DNA from: Capnocytophaga sputigena
Lineage (GTDB): Bacteria > Bacteroidota > Bacteroidia > Flavobacteriales > Flavobacteriaceae
Direction of reading: 5' to 3'
Length of the DNA stretch: 64,000 bases
Assembly (NCBI RefSeq): GCF_900446695.1
Contig: NZ_UAVP01000008.1
Span: 496,001-560,000 of the forward strand
Shown: in pieces, positions 42,729 to 49,875 of the stretch
Position numbering within the stretch: the stretch's first letter is position 1
Layout: every line of letters starts with the position of its first letter
Notes under the pieces: generated by a model
The model's database searches: none
What the model was told of the DNA's origin: nothing
The model's input: only the letters and a program-made list of their open reading frames with translations
Translations under genes and position numbers: made by a program

Positions 42729-43742
42729 ATGAATGCAATTTATCTAAAAAGAGATACTTATGTGGTTTGCACTTTTCAAATGAACACTGAACCGCGTAAG
42801 TTTATAGAAGATAGGCCCAATGCCAATGTGTCAAAAGGTGAGCGTATGTTACTTACAACTGAAGATAGAAATTTGGATAGTTCTTTTATATGTAAAAAGC
42901 CTATGAACCAAGCAGGGTCTTTCTTAGCCTTAGGCGCAGGGATCTTATTGGTAGTCGCAACAGGACCAATAGGTTGGGTTGCTTGTGGTTTTTTACTTGT
43001 TGGGTTATATTTTTTGCATAAAAGTTGTACCCACGATTGTTCAAATCCTTTAAAAGCAGGCAGTTGGCGAAATGAGAAAAATGGCGTTTATTTTAATGGA
43101 GGAGTAGCCCTCACTGAATACTCCTTTTTAGTATGTAGATCAGGAGGTTTATTAAAGCCTTTCTTTAACGAAAAATATGCAAAAAAAGCAATAGGTGATA
43201 TTCAATTTTACAATTATACAGAGCTTGGTGTAAACGTATTAGGTTCATTTCTTATGGGATATTTAGGAGCTACTACTATCATAAGTAATTTAGCTGAAGT
43301 AGGAATGCCTATTTGGAGAGGTACTCTTAATTTTGTAGCACAAAATTGTCACGGACTTGTAATGATTAATCTACTTACAGACGTACAAAGAAGATATTAT
43401 CGAAAAAATGCTCAAGAAGATAACAAAGATAATAGTTTTTTAGAGCAAACAAACTCTTGGGACGCAATAAAAAAAGATGAAAATCCATTTAGAGCCCCTG
43501 ATAAACCTGCTGATTTCGCAGATTTTTGGGGAGATCTTTTTAGTGGTAAAATACAAAGTTGGAAAAATATTAGGTTTAAATCTACTGCTATCAATGGATT
43601 TTGCCTTGCACTTCCGTTTTTTAATACTTATTTTACGGAAAGATCTAGATATCTTTGGGCTAAATGGGCAGATGAAGACATAAAGGAGTACATAAAAGGT
43701 CATAAGGGAGAGGTTATAACAGATAATCCTTATGGAGAATAA
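42729..43742 (+). CDS. PAAR-like (DUF4280-type) protein with membrane segments, candidate T6SS effector
   Basis: 337 residues. The N-terminal 160 residues follow the split PAAR-like pattern of Bacteroidetes T6SS proteins: an early Cys strand (YVVCTFQMNTEPRKF), an ERMLLTTEDRNLDSSFICKKP block, a hydrophobic insert (LALGAGILLVVATGPIGWVACGFLLVGLYFL), then CTHDCSNPLKAGSW and GVALTEYSFLVCRSGGLLKPFF. A second part has further hydrophobic stretches (NVLGSFLMGYLGATTIISNLAEVG) and a soluble tail ending ITDNPYGE. PAAR proteins cap the VgrG spike; the C-terminal part may be a membrane-acting toxin (inference). Last gene of its run, with a terminator after it. Confidence 0.6.
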   Translation: MNAIYLKRDTYVVCTFQMNTEPRKFIEDRPNANVSKGERMLLTTEDRNLDSSFICKKPMNQAGSFLALGAGILLVVATGPIGWVACGFLLVGLYFLHKSCTHDCSNPLKAGSWRNEKNGVYFNGGVALTEYSFLVCRSGGLLKPFFNEKYAKKAIGDIQFYNYTELGVNVLGSFLMGYLGATTIISNLAEVGMPIWRGTLNFVAQNCHGLVMINLLTDVQRRYYRKNAQEDNKDNSFLEQTNSWDAIKKDENPFRAPDKPADFADFWGDLFSGKIQSWKNIRFKSTAINGFCLALPFFNTYFTERSRYLWAKWADEDIKEYIKGHKGEVITDNPYGE

Positions 43743-43764
43743 AGTTACACCTACATAGAAACAT

Positions 43765-43795
43765 AAAAACAGTAAGCCCCGCGCTTGCTGTTTTT
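43765..43795 (+). terminator. Terminator after the PAAR-like gene
   Basis: AAAAACAGTAAGC (43765-43777) pairs with GCTTGCTGTTTTT (43783-43795), one G-U pair, T-rich beyond. Confidence 0.85.
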
Positions 43796-43803
43796 CTTTT
43801 TAA

Positions 43804-44100
43804 GCCGCCACCGCGAGCTTTACCACCGCTACCAACCTCTCGGTCATCACCGAGGACGGACGTTTTTACAACTTTGAGGTAAGTTATCACACCACGCCAC
43901 AGCCTCTTACCATTGATTTTGGTAGAGGAATGCCCCAAGGCAACAATGTGAAATCGGATATTCTTTTTTCCGATACAGGCTGGGAATCACCTGCGGTAGC
44001 ACAAATTATTATGTCGTCTATCTACCATCAGAAGAAGAATTATATTAAACGTGAGTTCGGCGTAAGTAATTGTTTAACAATCAGTAAAATATTTTTAATC
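43804..44100 (+). pseudogene. Fossil of conjugative-transposon gene traN
   Basis: The frame reads ATASFTTATNLSVITEDGRF, then YNFEVSYHTTPQPLTIDFGRG, then GWESPAVAQIIMSSIYHQKKNYIKREFGV. 'TNLsVITEDGrFYnFeVsY' is the typical strand of the Bacteroides conjugative transposon TraN (DUF4138) protein, which is a VirB9-like outer part of the transfer channel. Only about 85 codons remain. A stop precedes them in frame, and the last residues before TGA at 44139 look unrelated. Its GC content and codon choice differ from the AT-rich island around it. It marks a former integrated conjugative element. Confidence 0.72.
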
Positions 44101-44139
44101 TCCCACAAAGCCAGCGAGGGCTCACAGCTGGGTATATGA

Positions 44140-44388
44140 ACACGAATTTTCACGAAATTGGGAGTGCATAAAAGTCTTTATTTTTTTATTATCTCACGAA
44201 TTTTCACCTGACGGTGAATTATTTTGTGAATATATTATGTTACAAAGCTGTAAATCAATGTTCTGTTATATCGAACTGACGTTAATTAGTATAAGAAGAA
44301 CGCCCAAAAAGAGCTGTTTCAAATTCTAATTGATTATCAAAAAACAATTCATTAGCTTTTACCTTTCTTTCTCCTATTATGTTTTTTA
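44140..44388. other. Gene-free AT-rich stretch
   Basis: No coding or RNA signal seen. Two copies of ACGAATTTTCAC (about 44144 and 44196) and an imperfect GAATTTTCAC...GGTGAATT inverted repeat are the only structure. Confidence 0.5.
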
Positions 44389-44754
44389 TTAAGCATTGTC
44401 ATAAAATAAATTATCCCAACCGTCAATAGAATTTATGTGCTGTAATAAAAGATATTCTCCTTTCAGCTTTTTAGGATTTTCATAATCTATTTGATCAGAA
44501 AGTTTATACCCATACCCATCAGAAATATATCTCTTAATACCTGTTTTATAGAAAGCAAGCGAATCACGAGAAATATCTTTTTTATCTAAAGATAAATACA
44601 CGCGTGCATATTCTTTCCCCTTTGGAGTAAGATAATACAAAATTTGTTGTTCCCAGCCTTTCTCATCAGTATATTTAACTATTTTGTTTTGAGAATAGGT
44701 AGAACCTAAATAAAGGAAGAAAAAGAATGTTGTTAAGGCATAAAGATTTCTCAT
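44389..44754 (-). CDS. Secreted hypothetical protein, 121 aa
   Basis: Signal peptide (NLYALTTFFFFLYLGSTYS, cut probably after YSQ). The mature 100 residues are soluble and mixed charge (IVKYTDEKGWEQQILYYLTPKGKEYARVYLSLDKKD, then YISDGYGYKLSDQIDYENPKKL). No cysteines, no recognised family. It lies in the accessory island downstream of the traN fossil, in line with another broken exported small protein at 44776-45086. It may be a member of a set of exported immunity-like or lineage-specific proteins; the function is unknown. Confidence 0.5.
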   Translation of the reverse strand: MRNLYALTTFFFFLYLGSTYSQNKIVKYTDEKGWEQQILYYLTPKGKEYARVYLSLDKKDISRDSLAFYKTGIKRYISDGYGYKLSDQIDYENPKKLKGEYLLLQHINSIDGWDNLFYDNA

Positions 44755-44775
44755 TTTTTAATTCTTTTTTCAATA

Positions 44776-45086
44776 TTATTTTCTGACTTCCAAAGGCTTT
44801 TTTTCTTCTATAAACCTATGAATATCTACACGACCTAAGTTGAGATAATCTCCCATAAATAGTTGAATTTCTTCGTCTTCTATATAATTATTTCGGTTAC
44901 TGATAGTCTGTATATAACACTGCTAATACAATGGCACATCCCTAAATATTTAAACTCTCCAAAAGATTCTTTATCTTTTTTAAATTTCACAACAACCTTT
45001 ACGAATAAATCATTCTCTATTCTTGTAGTTTGTGCTTGTATTTGAGTATGTAGAATTATCAATAATAAAATTAGGATTGTTCTCAT
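44776..45086 (-). pseudogene. Small exported protein gene with probable frameshift
   Basis: From the ATG at 45086: signal peptide (TILILLLIILHTQIQAQ) then TTRIENDLFVKVVVKFKKDK, and SFGEFKYLGMCHCISSVIY. The frame stops at 44880. Another frame takes over without a gap of sense: QTISNRNNYIEDEEIQLFMG, then DYLNLGRVDIHRFIEEKKPL and stop at 44776. A net shift near 44910-44930 joins the two into one protein of about 103 residues. Either this is a frameshifted gene or the second part is chance; the polar, well-formed second part favours the former. Confidence 0.45.
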
Positions 45087-45130
45087 TGTTTTCTTATTCT
45101 AACGTGAGTTCGACGACGAGCAATTAAACC

Positions 45131-45158
45131 TTCTTATCTCTTATCTCTTACCTAAATA
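45131..45158 (-). repeat. Repeat of AGAGATAAG units after the HDAC-family gene
   Basis: The minus strand reads GGTAAGAGATAAGAGATAAGAAG, directly after the TGA stop (45160-45162). Same unit family as 38751-38780. Confidence 0.7.
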
Positions 45159-45159
45159 A

Positions 45160-46062
45160 TCATTCGTAAATTCCACTCGCTATGGCAAAGGTTTGGGTAT
45201 GCGCTCGCAGAATGGAGGTGAGTTGTGGGGAATACCCTCCTCCCATTGAGCATTGTACAGGCAGTTGATACCGATGACACGTTTCAAAAACAAGGCGATC
45301 ACGTTCACCGCAACCTTCTACGGTAAGCGATAACTTACCTAACTTATCGGTTGCCAGCACATCTACCCCTGCTTGATAAAAAACAAAATCGGGTTGATGG
45401 GCTTCTATGAGCTGTGGCAAAGTGCTGCGCAATATATCTAAATAGGTTTTGTCATCTGTGCCATTGGGTAGGGCTATATCTTTATCCGATTGTTCTTTTT
45501 CAAAAGGGTAATTAGCTTGTGCATGCATTGAAAAGGTGAAAACTTCGGGGGTATTTCTAAAAATTTCGGCAGTACCATTGCCTTGGTGTACATCTAAATC
45601 TACAATAAGCACCTTTTTCACCGCTGTGTGGTGTAGCAAATAAGCGGCTGCGATAGCTTGATCGTTGAGCATACAAAAGCCTTCCCCGCGGTTTGAAAAA
45701 GCGTGATGTGTACCTCCTGCTATATTAAAGGCGACTTCTCCCGTACGCAATGCCCACAAAGCACCTTCTACAGTACCTTGCACTAAGGTAAGTTCGCGAT
45801 CTACTAACTGCTGACATTGTACAAAACCAATGGGCAATGCTTCTTTATGTGAAAGTGTTAAGTGTAAGAAATTGTGTAAGTAAGGTTGCGTATGCACCAA
45901 AGCCGCTGTAGCTTGTGTAGCTTTTTCGGGGGTGTGAAAGTTGGAGGCGCTTGCAATGCCTTCATAGAGGAGTTGTTGAGGCAAGAGGGCATACTTTTCC
46001 ATTGGAAAACGATGGTTTTCGGGCACTGGATGATTGTATAATGGGTGATAGGCGATGTACAT
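45160..46062 (-). CDS. Histone deacetylase-superfamily protein (acetoin utilisation/APAH-like)
   Basis: 300 residues, cytosolic. The arginase-deacetylase fold is shown by GGTHHAFSNRGEGFCMLNDQAIAAAYL (His-His pair and NDQ), the zinc ligands of LIVDLDVHQGNGTAEIF (D and H) and the later FYQAGVDVLATDKLGKLSLT (D). A GGGYS loop sits near the end. It removes acetyl groups from lysine, polyamines or small amides; the substrate is unknown. It is a single gene at the border of the accessory island; the upstream neighbour is separated by 27 bp. Confidence 0.9.
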   Translation of the reverse strand: MYIAYHPLYNHPVPENHRFPMEKYALLPQQLLYEGIASASNFHTPEKATQATAALVHTQPYLHNFLHLTLSHKEALPIGFVQCQQLVDRELTLVQGTVEGALWALRTGEVAFNIAGGTHHAFSNRGEGFCMLNDQAIAAAYLLHHTAVKKVLIVDLDVHQGNGTAEIFRNTPEVFTFSMHAQANYPFEKEQSDKDIALPNGTDDKTYLDILRSTLPQLIEAHQPDFVFYQAGVDVLATDKLGKLSLTVEGCGERDRLVFETCHRYQLPVQCSMGGGYSPQLTSILRAHTQTFAIASGIYE

Positions 46063-46089
46063 TAGGGGAGTGAGATTAGATTAAGTATT

Positions 46090-46512
46090 TCATTTGCCAA
46101 AACAATTAATTGCGAGTCTAAGTGTAAATCCTTCGAAAACGGGATTTTCTCTAAAAGCAACAGCATAACCTATTTTAGCATCAACAAAATTGAAAACCGA
46201 AAGTCCTACGTGAGGTTCTATAGCGTGGGTGTTGATAGAGAAACCCCCACCTAAAAGGAGCACACAAAATTCAGCACCTACTTCGGGGATGATTTGCACT
46301 TTTGAAGGCATATCGTTATGAAAACCTATATGCGTACCCCCATACAAGGATATCCCTCCTAAATCGGGTTTGGTATTTAGAGAAGCCCCCGCAAAAATTA
46401 GGTTATGAGAGCGATTGGTATGGGTATAGCCTATCTTTGCCCCCCAATAATCAAAATCTTGAGCTATAGCTACACAGGGTGATAAAATAAATAGTATGAG
46501 TAAGTATTTCAT
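46090..46512 (-). CDS. Small outer-membrane beta-barrel-like protein, 140 aa
   Basis: The ATG at 46512 gives a clean signal peptide (KYLLILFILSPCVAIAQ). A start at 46542 would place ten extra residues before it. The mature part alternates hydrophobic and polar residues in about eight strands (YWGAKIGYTHT, LIFAGASLN, GISLYGGTHIGFH, IIPEVGAEFCVLLLGGGFSI, AIEPHVGLSVFNFVDAKIGYAVAF, GFTLRLAINCF). This fits a small barrel. No named family. Located between a HDAC-family gene and a composite repeat. Confidence 0.6.
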   Translation of the reverse strand: MKYLLILFILSPCVAIAQDFDYWGAKIGYTHTNRSHNLIFAGASLNTKPDLGGISLYGGTHIGFHNDMPSKVQIIPEVGAEFCVLLLGGGFSINTHAIEPHVGLSVFNFVDAKIGYAVAFRENPVFEGFTLRLAINCFGK

Positions 46513-46542
46513 ATAAATTAGAAAATTAACAAAGAAATTCAT

Positions 46543-46616
46543 CGGACGGGGCGGACAAGTGAGACAAGGCAGACGCTGACCGCTGAAACCTGACCCCTGA
46601 AACCTGACCCCCTACC
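46543..46616 (-). repeat. Composite repeat containing the yggS stop codon
   Basis: Plus strand: GGACAAGTGAGACAAGGCAGAC then CCTGAAACCTGACC-type heptamers, ending CCCCCTACCCC. The TAG stop of the yggS-like gene (46612-46614) lies in the last unit. Confidence 0.82.
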
Positions 46617-47340
46617 CCTTCTCATTCCAGTAGTAGCTATCGGGGTAGATGCGCTGACCGAAGATAGCGGTACCTACGCGCACGATAGTAGCACCTTCCT
46701 CAATAGCAGTTTCGAGGTCACCACTCATTCCCATTGAAAGCTCTTTGGGGTCTACATTGGGGAGGTTAAGGGCAATAATATCCTGCTGGATGCGTTTGAG
46801 GAGTTGAAAGCAGGCGCGCACCTTTTCAGTTTCGGCACTAAACAAGCCTATTGTCATCAGTCCTTTGATATGGAGGGTAGGCAGGGTTGCCACTTGTTTT
46901 ACAAGGTCGAGCACTTCGGAAGGGTCGGCACCGAATTTACTTTCCTCATTAGAGGTATTCACTTGGATAAAGATGTCGAGTTCTTTGCCCTCACTAGCAA
47001 GGCGATTGTGGAGTTTTTGGGCTAAATCAAGGCGATCTACCGATTCTACACAACTCACTTCATAGCGCAATATTTCTTTGATTTTATTGGTTTGCAAATG
47101 ACCGATAAAGTGATTTGTATGGGGAGTATCTTTCAGAGCTTCATATTTTTCTTTGAGTTCCTGCACTTTGTTTTCAGCGATGAGGGTATATCCTGCCTCA
47201 AGTGCTATTTTGATGCGTTCAGGAGTTACAGTTTTGGTGGCTAAGAGGAGTTTTACTTCCTCGGGTTTGCGACCTGCTTTAGCACAGGCTTTGGCAATGC
47301 GTTGTTGTATTAATTCGATGTTTTGCAGAATGTTTTCCAT
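46612..47340 (-). CDS. yggS: YggS/PROSC-family PLP homeostasis protein
   Basis: 242 residues. Fold-type III PLP-binding barrel without catalytic partner domain: [20 protein letters not shown] carries the PLP Lys, then [42 protein letters not shown], and [27 protein letters not shown] binding the phosphate. The family buffers free pyridoxal phosphate and affects amino and keto acid pools. It has its own promoter (TACTTTTG, minus strand), divergent from the ammonia-lyase. The stop codon is repeat-encoded, so the last residues (YYWNEKG) border the repeat. Confidence 0.92.
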   Translation of the reverse strand: MENILQNIELIQQRIAKACAKAGRKPEEVKLLLATKTVTPERIKIALEAGYTLIAENKVQELKEKYEALKDTPHTNHFIGHLQTNKIKEILRYEVSCVESVDRLDLAQKLHNRLASEGKELDIFIQVNTSNEESKFGADPSEVLDLVKQVATLPTLHIKGLMTIGLFSAETEKVRACFQLLKRIQQDIIALNLPNVDPKELSMGMSGDLETAIEEGATIVRVGTAIFGQRIYPDSYYWNEKG

Positions 47341-47400
47341 TATTAAGGGTTGAAAAGTTATAAAAAATAAAAAGTTGCCTGATAAACCAGACTATGGCGA

Positions 47401-47408
47401 CAAAAGTA
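47401..47408 (-). promoter_or_regulatory. -7 box of yggS
   Basis: The minus strand reads TACTTTTG, about 60 bp before the ATG, back to back with the promoter of the ammonia-lyase gene. Confidence 0.5.
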
Positions 47409-47424
47409 GTAAAAATATCTCATA

Positions 47425-47456
47425 TTTGCTAATTTACCAATTATTTACTACCTTTG
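47425..47456 (+). promoter_or_regulatory. Promoter of the ammonia-lyase gene
   Basis: TTTG (47425-47428) and TACCTTTG (47449-47456), spacing 20. It covers the TTG at 47454, so translation must start further on, at the TTG at 47481. Confidence 0.7.
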
Positions 47457-47480
47457 TCCCTGATATTAAAAATTTTTCTG

Positions 47481-48989
47481 TTGAAAACACTACGTACTTA
47501 CGAAGATTTTAAAGCCATTGTTTTTCACAAAAAACAAGTAGTTATTAGCAAAGAAGCTAAACATTTGATTGAGGAGAGTTATAACTTTCTAAAAGAATTT
47601 GCCAACGATAAAATTATCTATGGCGTAAATACTGGTTTTGGTCCTATGGCACAATATCGCATAGAACCTGAAGACCAATTGCAATTGCAGTATAACCTCA
47701 TCCGTAGCCACGCTTCAGGCTGTGGAGAAGTATTTGATATAAAAACGGTACGCGCAGCGATTCTCTGTCGTTTGAACAGTCTTTCTCTTGGTAAATCGGG
47801 GGTGCATATAGAGGCTATTGAGCTGATGCGCGACCTATTGAACTACCGCATTACCCCGCTTATCTTTCAGCACGGAGGTGTGGGCGCCAGTGGTGACCTC
47901 GTGCAGTTGGCTCACCTCGCTTTAGTACTTATAGGCGAAGGTGAAGTGTTCTACAAAGGCTTGCGTCGCCCAACGGCTGAAGTATTTGCCGAAGTAGGCA
48001 TCAAACCGCTACAAATACACTTGCGCGAAGGGCTTTCGCTGATGAACGGCACCTCGGTAATGACGGGCTTGGCAGGGGTGAATCTTTATTACGCCGAAAA
48101 ACTATTGGACTGGACAGTAAAATTCAGCTGTGCTATCAATGAACTGGTGCAGACTTATGACGACCATTTTTCAGAAGAATTAAACAACGCCAAACAGCAT
48201 ACCGGTCAGCAGGACATTGCTAAGCTAATGCGCGAGTTTCTCGCCGACAGCAAGCGCACCCGCAAACGCGCAGAACACCTCTACCAAGGTGAACACAACG
48301 AGACTGTTTTCAAAGAAAAAGTACAAGAATACTACTCTTTGCGCTGTGTGCCACAGATATTAGGTCCTGTGTTAGACACTTTGCAACACACTCAGCGCAT
48401 TTTTGAAGAAGAACTCAACTCGGCTAACGACAACCCTATCGTAGATTTGCCTAACCAACAAGTGTATCACGGGGGGAACTTCCACGGCGATTATATTTCC
48501 CTTGAAATGGACAAGCTCAAGCTGGTAGTTACCCGTATGGCGATGCTTGCCGAACGACAACTCAACTACCTATTGAACCCTAAAGTCAACGAGCTTTTAC
48601 CACCATTTGTAAATGCGGGCAAGTTGGGCTTTAACTTTGGTATGCAAGGGGTGCAGTTCACCGCTACCTCCACCACTGCCGAGTGCCAAACCCTCTCTAC
48701 CTCTATGTATGTGCATAGTATCCCGAACAATAACGACAATCAGGACATTGTAAGTATGGGCACCAATGCTGCAACGCTCACCCGCAAAGTAATAGAGAAC
48801 GCTTTCCAAGTACTCGCCATTGAAGCGATTACCATTGCGCAGGCTATCGATATTTTAGGCTGTTATGACCAGCTTTCAAGCACTACCAAAGAATGGTACA
48901 ACGAAATAAGAACCATTATCCCATTCTTTAAAGAAGATATGGTGTTTTATCCTTATTTGAAGGAAGCCACATCGTGGTTGAAGAAATAG
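47481..48989 (+). CDS. Aromatic/histidine ammonia-lyase family protein
   Basis: 502 residues from a TTG at 47481. No in-frame ATG precedes it, and the TTG at 47454 is inside the promoter. The MIO prosthetic triad Ala-Ser-Gly is at 136-138 (GGVGASGDLVQLAH). Other family residues: YGVNTGFG, NSANDNPIVD, YHGGNFHGD. The selectivity pair reads Ser-His (LIRSHASG, 76-77), as in histidine-type enzymes, rather than HL (tyrosine) or FL (phenylalanine). In Bacteroidetes such lyases followed by a FabG-like reductase occur in flexirubin/aryl-polyene gene sets, where a tyrosine-derived starter is expected. The Ser-His pair is therefore worth noting. A degradative hutH role is less likely because hutU, hutI and hutG are absent. 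Confidence 0.85.
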   Translation: MKTLRTYEDFKAIVFHKKQVVISKEAKHLIEESYNFLKEFANDKIIYGVNTGFGPMAQYRIEPEDQLQLQYNLIRSHASGCGEVFDIKTVRAAILCRLNSLSLGKSGVHIEAIELMRDLLNYRITPLIFQHGGVGASGDLVQLAHLALVLIGEGEVFYKGLRRPTAEVFAEVGIKPLQIHLREGLSLMNGTSVMTGLAGVNLYYAEKLLDWTVKFSCAINELVQTYDDHFSEELNNAKQHTGQQDIAKLMREFLADSKRTRKRAEHLYQGEHNETVFKEKVQEYYSLRCVPQILGPVLDTLQHTQRIFEEELNSANDNPIVDLPNQQVYHGGNFHGDYISLEMDKLKLVVTRMAMLAERQLNYLLNPKVNELLPPFVNAGKLGFNFGMQGVQFTATSTTAECQTLSTSMYVHSIPNNNDNQDIVSMGTNAATLTRKVIENAFQVLAIEAITIAQAIDILGCYDQLSSTTKEWYNEIRTIIPFFKEDMVFYPYLKEATSWLKK

Positions 48990-49062
48990 AATGTTTTTCA
49001 ACTTTGCCAAAGTGTGAAACTTTGGCAAAGTGTAGCGACAGTGTGGTTAAAAAAATAGAATA
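48971..49062 (+). repeat. CTTTGCCAAAG hairpin module flanked by a short duplication of the gene end
   Basis: A hairpin CTTTGCCAAAG...CTTTGGCAAAG followed by TGTAGCGAC lies at 48994-49039. On either side, 48971-48993 and 49040-49062 share 18 of 23 bases and both read as the gene end (WLKK then TAG). This is the pattern left by insertion with duplication of flanking sequence. Confidence 0.65.
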
Positions 49063-49097
49063 ATCAGACGAGTCTGACTTGTCAGACTTATCAGACA
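49059..49097 (+). repeat. TCAGACGAGTCTGAC repeat before fabG
   Basis: TCAGACGAGTCTGACTTGTC then AGACTTATCAGACAGG. It matches the hairpin part of the composite repeats in inverted orientation, without the heptamer tail. Confidence 0.75.
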
Positions 49098-49121
49098 GGA
49101 AAAACTAAATAAAAAAACAAA

Positions 49122-49856
49122 ATGAGAAAGTACGCTATCATTACAGGCGGTTCGCGAGGCATAGGGCGCGCTATATGCGAAAAACTCGCGCAAGACACCG
49201 ATTATCACCTACTCATTACTTACCAAAGCAATGAGGTAGCTGCCCTTGAAACCCTTAATCACATCAAAAAATTAGGGAGTGATGGAGAGATTATCCGCTT
49301 TGACGTTTCTGATCACCAAAGCACTACCGAAGCCCTCACCAAATGGCAACACGACAATAAAGATGCTGTGGTAGAGGTGATTGTGAATAACGCAGGTATC
49401 AATCGCGACGGACTTTTTATGTGGATGCCCCAAGAGGATTGGAGTAAAGTAATCTCTACTACCCTCGATGGCTTCTACAACGTAACGAACTTCTTTATAC
49501 AAAAGATGTTGCGCCATCGCTACGGACGTATTATTAACATCTCATCGGTATCGGGGGTAAAAGGAACTGCAGGACAAACGAACTATTCGGCTGCTAAAGG
49601 TGCCATTATTGCTGCTACTAAAGCATTAGCTCAAGAAGTGGCTAAACGACATATCACCGTAAATGCCATTGCCCCTGGGTTTATCCGCACCGATATGACT
49701 TCCTCTCTCAACGAAGAAGACCTCGTAAAACTGATTCCTGTAGGGCGTTTTGGCGAAGCTGAAGAAGTAGCCGACCTCGTATCGTTTTTAGTGTCTAAAA
49801 AAGCCTCGTATATCACCGGAGAAGTGATCAATATCAACGGGGGAGTATATAGTTAG
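49122..49856 (+). CDS. 3-oxoacyl-[ACP] reductase, FabG-like SDR
   Basis: 244 residues. Classical short-chain dehydrogenase: TGGSRGIGRAI cofactor loop, NNAGI, catalytic Ser in NISSVSGVKG, YSAAKGAII (Tyr and Lys), and the closing SYITGEVININGG. It reduces 3-ketoacyl-ACP with NADPH. A FabG immediately after an ammonia-lyase, rather than in a fab operon, suggests a pathway-specific ketoreductase for polyene or resorcinol synthesis (inference from context). The other genes of such a pathway (ketosynthases, dehydratases, ACPs) are not in the window. The gap to the lyase is occupied by two dispersed repeats. Confidence 0.88.
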   Translation: MRKYAIITGGSRGIGRAICEKLAQDTDYHLLITYQSNEVAALETLNHIKKLGSDGEIIRFDVSDHQSTTEALTKWQHDNKDAVVEVIVNNAGINRDGLFMWMPQEDWSKVISTTLDGFYNVTNFFIQKMLRHRYGRIINISSVSGVKGTAGQTNYSAAKGAIIAATKALAQEVAKRHITVNAIAPGFIRTDMTSSLNEEDLVKLIPVGRFGEAEEVADLVSFLVSKKASYITGEVININGGVYS

Positions 49857-49875
49857 ATAACAAATAATAGGTAAT

